6,460 nucleotides of DNA, taken from contig CAVGIJ010000038.1 of the NCBI GenBank assembly GCA_963629305.1, positions 1 to 6,460 of the forward strand, given 5' to 3'. The translations under genes and the position numbers were made by a program. The notes under the pieces were generated by a model. The model was not told where the DNA came from. It did no database searches and saw nothing but the letters and a program-made list of their open reading frames with translations. The stretch comes from UBA1227 sp963629305 (GTDB taxonomy: Bacteria > Bacillota > Clostridia > Oscillospirales > Acutalibacteraceae). This document shows, piece by piece, positions 1 through 5,736 of the stretch; positions within the stretch are counted from its first letter, which is position 1; the number at the start of each line of letters is the position of its first letter.

Positions 1-723
1 CTTTGGCTCCTGACTTACTCTGAAAAGCCACTCAAGGTTGTGTTCCTGCATCCATACCGGAGCTCTGGCAATATTGCCTGAAATAACGTCAAAGCTTCCG
101 CCTACGCCCATAAACACACCCTTATTTCCGTTATTTTGAAGATACTCAATGAGGTACTCTTTAAGCGGCGATGTAATTCCCACAAAAATAAAATCCGGGT
201 TTAGTGTGTTAAGTTCGTCTGCAATTCCCTTCCAATCATCAGTGGTAAAGTAGCCGTTACGGAATCCGCATATGTTAATGCCCGGATATCTGCTTTTTAG
301 AACCTCTGCTGTTTTTTCAACAACTTCCTGTTTTGCACCGAGAAGATAAACGGAATATCCCTTGTCAGCGCTAAGGCTTACAAGGCTTTCCATAAGGTCA
401 ACTCCGGCAACTCTCTCCGGAAGAGGCTCGCCGAGAAACTTACTTGCGAGAACAACAGATGCTCCGTCGGCATTTATAACACCGCAGCTGTTTACTATTT
501 CTTTTAGTTTCGGGTTTTTGTTAAGCTCATTTATTTTGTCCGCATTTACGCCCATAAGGTGAAGCGGAGTTTTTGTTTTTACATATTTTTCAACAAGTTC
601 AATCGTCTCGTTATATGACAGAACATCTATAGACGTGTCCATCATCTTTATTCTCTTATTTGTTCCGAGAACTTTTTCCTTTTGAATTACTTCATTTTTA
701 ACAAAGTTATCGTAGTTTTCCAT
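1..723 (-). CDS. WecG/TagA/CpsF family glycosyltransferase (3' end beyond window)
   Basis: The frame stays open from the ATG at 723 to the window edge, giving 241 residues that lack only a short C-terminus; the family is usually about 240-260 residues. Family enzymes transfer N-acetylmannosamine (or its uronic acid) from UDP to a polyprenyl-pyrophosphate-linked sugar on the inner membrane face, the second step of teichoic acid, ECA or capsule repeat assembly. Visible signatures are INADG at residues 83-87 (D86 matches the proposed catalytic base position of TagA), ERVAGVDLM at 103-111, YLLGA at 126-130, the GVGGSFDVISG block at 206-216, RAPVWMQ at 220-226 and LEWLFR at 230-235. The start is supported by AAGGGG about 7 bases upstream, overlapping the stop of the preceding sugar-phosphate transferase; the gap between the genes is 10 bases, so it is the fourth gene of the leftward operon. 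The first 25 or so residues are a charged extension before the conserved core. The family call is firm; the sugar is inferred. Confidence 0.93.
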   Translation of the reverse strand, partial: MENYDNFVKNEVIQKEKVLGTNKRIKMMDTSIDVLSYNETIELVEKYVKTKTPLHLMGVNADKINELNKNPKLKEIVNSCGVINADGASVVLASKFLGEPLPERVAGVDLMESLVSLSADKGYSVYLLGAKQEVVEKTAEVLKSRYPGINICGFRNGYFTTDDWKGIADELNTLNPDFIFVGITSPLKEYLIEYLQNNGNKGVFMGVGGSFDVISGNIARAPVWMQEHNLEWLFRVSQEPK

Positions 724-733
724 TGTATACCCC

Positions 734-2188
734 TTACATTGAGCCTTCTTTTTTGAATACAACAACAAATGTCTTAAGCAAAATCTTTATGTCAAGCAGA
801 AGATTCCAGTTGTTGATATACTCCGTGTCCAGTCTTACAACTTCTTCAAAGTCGGTTATATTGCTTCGGCCGCTTATCTGCCACATACCCGTTATTCCCG
901 GCTTTATGGCAAGTCGTGCTCTGTGATGAAGCTCGTATTTATTCCATTCATCGAGTGTAGGCGGACGTGTTCCCACAAGGGACATATCCCCGCGAAGTAC
1001 ATTGTAAAACTGCGGAAACTCATCAAGAGAAAGGTCTCTTATGTAATTTCCGATACCTTTTTTAACAGTTCCGTCCGGCAGTTGCTTTGCACCTATTATT
1101 CTCGGGTCAAAATCAAGCTTGAACATCATACCGTCTGACACACGGTTCTTTTCCATAAGTTCCTTTTTGCGTTCTTCGGCGTCAGGGTACATACTGCGGA
1201 ATTTATACATCTTGAAAATCTTACCGTTGCGTCCCACACGTTCCTGTGCAAAGAATACTTTTCCCGGAGACTCGTGCTTTATAAGAGGTGCCAGGAATAT
1301 ATAGAGTATTCCCGTGATAAGGCATCCTACAAGTCCGCCGAGAATATCAAGCGCACGTTTTGCTATAAGCTGTGCGGCACTGGCGGTGTTCATGCTTGAA
1401 GTAAGAACAGTATATCCGCCGATTTTCTCGACAATTTGCTTGTTCCCGAGAGGCTCGAACTCCTTTGACAAGGCCATATGAACGGTTACGCCCGTAGATA
1501 TGAGGTTGTTGATAACATCCTTCGGATAAACATATTCTCTCGGAGAAGCAAGAAGCACCTCGTCAACCCATTCACGGCATACATACTCTGTAAAGTTATC
1601 TTTTGTTGCAACAACAGGGACACCGGCAACGACTTCACCGACTGAATTTTTATCAACGAATACCAATCCGCAGATTGAAAACTGACCGAAAGTATGTGAT
1701 TCAAGGTTATCAATTACGGATTCTGCCATATTCGATGTAGTTACTACAAGCATAGAACGCGGACTTGATTTACTCAGTCTCGCTATAACAATCTTCTTCA
1801 GTATGATTCTCGCAACATACGCAATAACCACATAAAGTGCAATCATCGTGTAAAGTGTGATACGTGAGTATTCGGCTGAACTCTTTACGGAGAAAAGGTA
1901 AATGGTTGAAAGAGCCATTATACCAAATCCCTGAATAAATGTTGCAACCAGTTCCTTAAAGTAACCTCTTTTAAGTACGTTTTTGTAGTTGTCAGTGAAC
2001 ACCGCAACAAAAATGCTTGCAAGTTCAACTATCCATGCCATGTTTCTGTAAAGCTCATTTTCATAAGGATTTGAATAAAATCCGTGCCTTATACAGTACG
2101 CAAGCCAGAACGACAACTGCAACACAATAAGGTCCAGAAAGACAAAATCCCAGTGCTTTAAAAGCCCTTTTGATCCTCTTTTATACAT
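734..2188 (-). CDS. Polyprenyl-phosphate hexose-1-phosphate transferase (WbaP/CpsE-like)
   Basis: This 484-residue enzyme probably starts glycan assembly by moving a sugar-1-phosphate from a UDP-sugar to undecaprenyl phosphate at the cytoplasmic membrane. The N-terminal part has about four hydrophobic segments (roughly 13-33, 50-65, 83-100, 109-129). A Rossmann-like CoA_binding_3-type region follows (about 145-260); its usual Gly-rich loop is replaced by VVTTSNMAE. Next comes the catalytic bacterial sugar transferase domain (about 275-484). There I see KRALDILGG at 277-285, a membrane helix at about 284-302, ERVGRNGKIFKMYKFRSM ending at 333, the SLDEFPQ block with the D389-E390 pair (equivalent to the PglC catalytic dyad), LVGTRPP at 404-410 and GMWQISGRS at 434-442. 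Length and domain order are normal for TIGR03025-type proteins. The start has AAAGGA about 9 bases upstream and lies 6 bases after the licD-like stop. The substrate (glucose, galactose or an aminosugar) cannot be read from sequence. Confidence 0.95.
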   Translation of the reverse strand: MYKRGSKGLLKHWDFVFLDLIVLQLSFWLAYCIRHGFYSNPYENELYRNMAWIVELASIFVAVFTDNYKNVLKRGYFKELVATFIQGFGIMALSTIYLFSVKSSAEYSRITLYTMIALYVVIAYVARIILKKIVIARLSKSSPRSMLVVTTSNMAESVIDNLESHTFGQFSICGLVFVDKNSVGEVVAGVPVVATKDNFTEYVCREWVDEVLLASPREYVYPKDVINNLISTGVTVHMALSKEFEPLGNKQIVEKIGGYTVLTSSMNTASAAQLIAKRALDILGGLVGCLITGILYIFLAPLIKHESPGKVFFAQERVGRNGKIFKMYKFRSMYPDAEERKKELMEKNRVSDGMMFKLDFDPRIIGAKQLPDGTVKKGIGNYIRDLSLDEFPQFYNVLRGDMSLVGTRPPTLDEWNKYELHHRARLAIKPGITGMWQISGRSNITDFEEVVRLDTEYINNWNLLLDIKILLKTFVVVFKKEGSM

Positions 2189-2194
2189 AGGTAA

Positions 2195-3064
2195 TTATCC
2201 TTTCTGCTCTTTTCTTTCAAAAGCGTCGAATCCGTGAGTGCTGTTTCTGTTTTCAGGCGGCGGAGGCGTCATATAGTCGCCGTATCCAATTCTGAGAACA
2301 TCATCATACTCACAAGGTGCAGGTAAATCTTTTCCGTTGTATTTCACCGAAACGGGGTGGTCATAATCTTTTGCGGGCCAGCAATTAAGTCTGAGATCTG
2401 CCTGTAACGTAAGTCCGACGTCTCCGCAGTCTTTCCCACTGTATTTTGTAGAGATAGTATCAATCTTCTTTGCCATTTTCACTTCGTCAATCGGTTTGAA
2501 CAAAATGATGAATACATTTTTTATAAGTGACTTTAAACTGAGATTTCTGCTCAGCGGCTTTGTTGTAAACATGTGAATTGCACGCAAAACAAGTATAGGT
2601 AACATAAAACTGATTCGTTTTATCTTTTTTTCGGGTATTTCATCAAGCGGAAATACATCTATAAACAAACCTTTTCCCGTCGGGTGTGCTGCAAAAGCTT
2701 CGTCAATGACGGTACGTCTGTCAGAGAGGTTTATGTATGTATACGGGTGATAGTATCCTCGGTCATTCCATGCGGATACTATGTCCGTATTTTCATCGAT
2801 ACAGTCAAACGTTTTCAGTTTTTCATAATCTTTTCTGGGAACAAGAACATCAACATCGTCATCCCACGGGATAAATCCTCCGTGACGTACTGCTCCTATC
2901 AATGTACCGTAGGCAAGATAATACTCAATATCATTTTCTTTACAGAAAGAATCAAAGCTGCACATCATCTCAAACAGCCTGTCCTGAATCTCTTCATGTG
3001 AAAGCTTGCGGCCTGACATCTGCTTTATTTTTTCCTTATTGTATCTGAATGCTTTCTTATTCAT
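2195..3064 (-). CDS. LicD family phosphotransferase
   Basis: This 289-residue protein belongs to the LicD/fukutin nucleotidyltransferase-fold family, whose best-known members attach phosphocholine from CDP-choline to teichoic acids or polysaccharides in the cytoplasm. The signature is clear: YGTLIGAVRHGG at 52-63 followed by IPWDDDVDV at 65-73, with the metal-binding acidic cluster D68-D70 and D72. The second conserved block GLFIDVFPLDEIP lies at 132-144, and the C-terminal YGDYM plus proline-rich block at 261-270. It overlaps the end of the upstream polymerase gene by 8 bases (ATGAATAA), with AGGAG inside that gene 11 bases before the ATG, so translation is probably coupled. An internal Met16 at 3019 (with AAGGA 13 bases upstream) is an alternative start and would keep the whole domain. 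No signal peptide; a hydrophobic patch at about 152-164 is probably structural. The transferred group could be phosphocholine, phosphoethanolamine or another phospho-alcohol; no choline uptake or activation gene is in view. Confidence 0.93.
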   Translation of the reverse strand: MNKKAFRYNKEKIKQMSGRKLSHEEIQDRLFEMMCSFDSFCKENDIEYYLAYGTLIGAVRHGGFIPWDDDVDVLVPRKDYEKLKTFDCIDENTDIVSAWNDRGYYHPYTYINLSDRRTVIDEAFAAHPTGKGLFIDVFPLDEIPEKKIKRISFMLPILVLRAIHMFTTKPLSRNLSLKSLIKNVFIILFKPIDEVKMAKKIDTISTKYSGKDCGDVGLTLQADLRLNCWPAKDYDHPVSVKYNGKDLPAPCEYDDVLRIGYGDYMTPPPPENRNSTHGFDAFERKEQKG

Positions 3065-4583
3065 CAGTCATATTTCTCCTCAGTTTTTTTACTTCTTTGG
3101 CTTTGAAGTCCGGGACAATCCATGACATACAAATCCAGAACCATGCATTGAATATTCCTACTCTGTAAAGTATCCTCATCTCAACGAGACCGGATACAAG
3201 GAAGAATACCACTGCACAAAAAGCAATAAAATCAACATCAAGGCGCTTGTCCGGTGAAAACAAAGATGAAATATATTTTAATACGCAAAACAGCATATAC
3301 GCACCAAGTACAATGAATCCAAGCACACCTGATGAGACAAGCACTGCAACATACTCATTATGCATTCCACCGTCATCAACACATTCCTTAAGGCCGGTAA
3401 AAAGGCTGTCCGACGTAAGCTTTACCGCTTTTTCAAGTGTAAGACCGAATATATAATGTCCCTTCAGAGAATCAAGTGCGGCTTTCCAAATAAGTGTTCG
3501 TCCGTTCGCCGTAAGATCATCAGTAGTATCCGCTCTGTCAAGCTCGGTTTTTTCAACTTCAAGCTCTATGATTTCAGGAGCATTGTTTTCGGATGCCGAT
3601 AAGGTTTCGGCTGCAACCGGCAGCGAAATTTTCGCGGTCTGTTCCGTCTTCGGCTTTTCATAGCCAATCATCTTCTGAAATGTACCCGGAACATATTCGA
3701 GCACATTTCTCGTAACACCCGTCATACCGTAAACCGCTCCTGAAAGTACTACGGCTGCAACAAATCCTGAGATAAATCTTACAAATATCTTTTTATCCTT
3801 CAAGAACTTCGATTTGAAAATCACAAAAAACAGATACACAGCCAGCGCTGCCACAAATGCATATGTCGCGCCTCTTGAATATGTGAGAACCAGATAACAA
3901 AACTGCAGAAGCGTATTGAGAACAGCTGCAATATATGCTGCAATACGCAGCGGCTTCTTCTCTATTCCCCTTATACGTGATGAAAAATAAAACGTAATCA
4001 GAAGAGAAACAGCTGCCAGTGCGCCTCCGGTATTGGGCTGGTAAAGTCCCCATAGTCTCCCGAGATACATACCGAAATGCGTGGCAAGATAATAGACATC
4101 CAGCTGATACTCTTTACTTATTCCGAAAAGGAAGGTATACATGCCGACAGATGAGAAAACCGCCACAAACAGCAATACTATACCGAACAATATCTCCATT
4201 TCCTTTTTTCTACGCTTTGCAGGGAGTGTACCCTCGACACCCACAAACAGGTAGAGAAAAACCGCCATGTAAATAAACTGACTGATATTCTTCGTAAACA
4301 ACGTATCTCTGTTTATAACGGTAGTGATACCATATAAAAATACAAACAGCCACAAGGGCCAGTTATACTTATTTCTCAGCACATCATTGAACTTACCGTT
4401 AAACAGGGTCCAAATGCACATAAGAACGCCAAAAGCCAAACCATATTTTACGTAGCCGCCGAGGACGGCCTGCAGATATGGAATGGCTGTGAGTAAAGTC
4501 ATAATGACCATTATTAACTTAAAATAAAAGGGATTAAAAATGTATCTATCTAAAAATTCAGTTGATTTTGCAAATTTACTCAT
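3057..4583 (-). CDS. O-antigen polymerase/ligase family membrane protein (Wzy/WaaL-like)
   Basis: A 508-residue multi-pass membrane protein with around ten to twelve hydrophobic segments and the arrangement of the O-antigen ligase/polymerase superfamily (PF04932-type). Members join or polymerise undecaprenyl-pyrophosphate-linked glycans on the outer membrane face. Supporting motifs are GLYQPNTGGALAA at 179-191, LTYSRGATYAF at 233-243 (R237 in the usual conserved position), a large extracytoplasmic loop at about 290-400 containing NGRTLIWKAAL (360-370), and MHNEYVAVLVSSGVLG at 407-422, the His-containing motif typical of the family. I start it at the ATG at 4583 because AAGGAGAG sits 6 bases upstream. 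The frame extends to a TTG at 4619, but that codon lies at the predicted transcription start and lacks a ribosome binding site. It is the first gene of the leftward operon and its last 8 bases overlap the LicD gene. The loop carries an acidic stretch (about residues 337-356). Polymerase versus ligase cannot be decided here; in a Gram-positive a polymerase role is favoured. Confidence 0.9.
   Translation of the reverse strand: MSKFAKSTEFLDRYIFNPFYFKLIMVIMTLLTAIPYLQAVLGGYVKYGLAFGVLMCIWTLFNGKFNDVLRNKYNWPLWLFVFLYGITTVINRDTLFTKNISQFIYMAVFLYLFVGVEGTLPAKRRKKEMEILFGIVLLFVAVFSSVGMYTFLFGISKEYQLDVYYLATHFGMYLGRLWGLYQPNTGGALAAVSLLITFYFSSRIRGIEKKPLRIAAYIAAVLNTLLQFCYLVLTYSRGATYAFVAALAVYLFFVIFKSKFLKDKKIFVRFISGFVAAVVLSGAVYGMTGVTRNVLEYVPGTFQKMIGYEKPKTEQTAKISLPVAAETLSASENNAPEIIELEVEKTELDRADTTDDLTANGRTLIWKAALDSLKGHYIFGLTLEKAVKLTSDSLFTGLKECVDDGGMHNEYVAVLVSSGVLGFIVLGAYMLFCVLKYISSLFSPDKRLDVDFIAFCAVVFFLVSGLVEMRILYRVGIFNAWFWICMSWIVPDFKAKEVKKLRRNMTDE
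3073..3081 (-). promoter_or_regulatory. Ribosome binding site for the LicD gene, inside the polymerase gene
   Basis: On the minus strand AGGAG lies within the last codons of the polymerase gene (encoding the Arg-Arg near its C-terminus) about 11 bases before the ATG at 3064. The spacing is slightly long. Together with the 8-base gene overlap this fits translational coupling. Confidence 0.55.
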
Positions 4584-4588
4584 CGAAC

Positions 4589-4597
4589 TCTCCTTAC
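4589..4597 (-). promoter_or_regulatory. Ribosome binding site deciding the polymerase start
   Basis: Minus-strand AAGGAGAG ends 5-6 bases before the ATG at 4583. It is the strongest Shine-Dalgarno in the window and decides the start in favour of this ATG over the in-frame TTG at 4619, which has none. Confidence 0.85.
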
Positions 4598-4627
4598 GGG
4601 AAAATGCAATACGCAACAAATCAATTT

Positions 4628-4656
4628 ATTATATACCAAAAGCCTCATTTTATCAA
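4628..4656 (-). promoter_or_regulatory. SigmaA-type promoter of the leftward glycan operon
   Basis: On the minus strand the -35 box TTGATA (4656-4651) is followed by a 17-base spacer and a perfect -10 box TATAAT (4633-4628). Transcription should start near 4621, giving a leader of about 38 bases before the ATG at 4583. It is the only good promoter seen upstream of the four leftward genes, whose junctions are -8, 6 and 10 bases, so they are probably co-transcribed. Confidence 0.8.
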
Positions 4657-4671
4657 TATATAGATATGCAA

Positions 4672-4701
4672 TTGACACAAGCAGTCCAAAATGGATATAA
4701 T
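4672..4701 (+). promoter_or_regulatory. Consensus sigmaA promoter of the rightward GT2 operon
   Basis: TTGACA at 4672-4677, an 18-base spacer and TATAAT at 4696-4701. Both hexamers match consensus exactly. Transcription should begin near 4706-4709, leaving a leader of about 55 bases before the GT2 start at 4764. Its -35 box is only 15 bases from the -35 box of the opposite promoter, with the AT-rich stretch 4657-4671 between them. Confidence 0.85.
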
Positions 4702-4711
4702 ATACACCAAC

Positions 4712-4747
4712 ATGAAAAAACGACATAAGTTGACGTTTTTCGTCTGA
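4712..4747 (+). CDS. Possible 11-codon leader ORF in the GT2 5' UTR
   Basis: An ATG at 4712, only 3-6 bases after the predicted transcription start, opens an 11-codon frame (MKKRHKLTFFV) that stops with TGA at 4745-4747. The stop touches the GT2 Shine-Dalgarno AGGGGAG (4747-4753). There is no room for its own ribosome binding site, so translation would have to be leaderless. No known leader peptide is recognised and it may be fortuitous. The same bases can form two competing weak hairpins. Confidence 0.2.
   Translation: MKKRHKLTFFV
4716..4744 (+). promoter_or_regulatory. Two overlapping inverted repeats in the GT2 leader
   Basis: AAAAACG (4716-4722) pairs with CGTTTTT (4734-4740), and GACG (4732-4735) pairs with CGTC (4741-4744) around a TTTTT loop. 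The pairings share bases and exclude each other. Both are weak and AT-rich or short, and both end just before the GT2 ribosome binding site. A role in controlling translation is conceivable but not shown. Confidence 0.25.
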
Positions 4748-4753
4748 GGGGAG
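4747..4753 (+). promoter_or_regulatory. Ribosome binding site of the GT2 gene
   Basis: AGGGGAG ends 10 bases before the ATG at 4764. It supports that start, after which the GT2 fold begins at once (IAVLIPCYNE). Confidence 0.75.
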
Positions 4754-4763
4754 ATTAACAAAA

Positions 4764-5718
4764 ATGGATAAAATCGCAGTGCTTATTCCTTGCTATAATG
4801 AAGCCCAGACCATATCCAAGGTTATCAAAGATTTCAAGCAGGTATTGCCGGAAGCAACCGTATACGTTTACGACAACAATTCAACCGACGGCACAGCAGA
4901 TTTGGCATTGGCAGCAGGAGCAATTGTTAAGCATGAGCATCAGCAGGGAAAGGGCAATGTAATTCGCAGAATGTTCCGTGAAATTGATGCGCAGTGTTAC
5001 ATCATGGTAGACGGAGACGATACATACCCGCCGGAATTTGCAAGAGAAATGGCAGATAAAGTGTTAAATGAAGCTACCGATATGGTTGTCGGGGACAGAC
5101 TGTCATCAACATACTTCACAGAAAACAAACGCCCGTTCCATAACTTCGGGAACAAANNNNNNNNNNCTCGTATGCAATTCAATAAATTTCATGTTTAAAA
5201 GTAACATAAAGGATATCATGACCGGTTACCGGGCAATGAGTTATCAATTTGTAAAAACATTTCCGGTTCTCTCGAAAGGGTTCGAAATTGAAACCGAAAT
5301 GACAATACACGCTATTGATAAGAATATGCAAATCGACAACGTAATAATTGACTATCGTGACCGTCCGGACGGAAGCGAATCGAAGCTCAACACGTATTCA
5401 GACGGTTTTAAAGTACTTAAAACAATTCCTAAGCTCTATAAGAACTATAAGCCTTTTCAGTTTTTCTCAGCTATTGCAATAGTTCTATTTACACTGAGTC
5501 TTATTTTCTTCATTCCGATTCTTGTAAGCTTTTTCAATACGGGAACAGTGGAAAAAATCCCGACACTCATAGCATGCGGCTTTGTTACCCTTGCTGCAAT
5601 ACAGTCATTTTTCTCCGGGCTTATTCTTTCTACCATCGCACAAAAGGGCAAACAAGATTTCGAATATGAGCTTGTCAGAACAAATGACAGTTACAAGCAA
5701 AAGGTTAATCAGAATTGA
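4764..5718 (+). CDS. Membrane-anchored family 2 glycosyltransferase (DPM1/GtrB-like), interrupted by N gap
   Basis: This protein probably transfers a sugar from a nucleotide donor to undecaprenyl phosphate, making a lipid-linked monosaccharide on the inner membrane face. Residues 1-131 hold the GT-A nucleotide-binding half: IAVLIPCYNEAQTI from residue 4, YDNNSTDGT at 36-44, QQGKGNVIRRMF at 60-71 and the metal-binding DGDD at 83-86. After the ten Ns come IKDIMTGYRAMS (about 144-155), SKGFEIETEMTIHA (about 167-180) and YRDRPDGSESKL (about 194-205), all typical of the polyprenyl-phosphate glycosyltransferase subgroup, then two membrane helices (about 228-252 and 262-288). If the Ns are dropped, Lys131 (5154-5156) is followed in frame by CTC at 5167, giving 314 residues, a normal length. 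The apparent frame change is therefore best read as a gap placeholder, not a mutation. First gene of the rightward operon. The sugar is unknown. Confidence 0.9.
5157..5166. other. Assembly gap (10 Ns) inside the GT2 gene
   Basis: Ten consecutive N characters, a placeholder rather than sequence. They shift the reading frame between the two halves of the GT2 gene. The flanking codons (FGNK before, LV after) would be adjacent and in frame if the true gap length were zero. Confidence 0.99.
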
Positions 5719-5720
5719 CA

Positions 5721-5726
5721 GTGGGG
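5721..5726 (+). promoter_or_regulatory. Weak ribosome binding site of the DUF6020-like gene
   Basis: GTGGGG lies 10 bases before the ATG at 5737 within the 18-base gap after the GT2 stop. It is a poor Shine-Dalgarno compared with others here, suggesting lower expression or coupling to GT2 translation. No terminator or promoter fits in this gap. Confidence 0.4.
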
Positions 5727-5736
5727 TAAAAAAATC

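Noticed and set aside
362..1304. Several plus-strand open frames of 61-71 codons over the left end
   Set aside because: They run opposite to the TagA and sugar-phosphate transferase genes, which have complete family motifs; the frames are low-information shadows.
2684..3602. Plus-strand open frames of 69-105 codons opposite LicD and the polymerase
   Set aside because: No start signals and no recognisable protein features; antisense shadows of well-supported genes.
4654..4674. CAAT...ATTG inverted repeat as a regulator operator
   Set aside because: The symmetry is fully explained by the two opposed -35 boxes (TATCAAT and ATTGACA); there is no additional palindromic sequence to support an operator.
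4540..4728. Plus-strand 62-codon frame spanning the divergent promoter region
   Set aside because: It begins inside the polymerase gene on the other strand and runs through both promoters, with no ribosome binding site at its start.
4732..4744. GACG-TTTTT-CGTC hairpin as a transcription terminator
   Set aside because: The stem is only 4 base pairs and the T run is in the loop rather than after the stem; it also sits just upstream of a gene with a good ribosome binding site.
5068..5718. Separate second gene or frameshifted pseudogene in the GT2 region
   Set aside because: The frame change is produced by the ten Ns; the two halves are the N- and C-terminal parts of one GT2 protein and join in frame if the Ns are removed.
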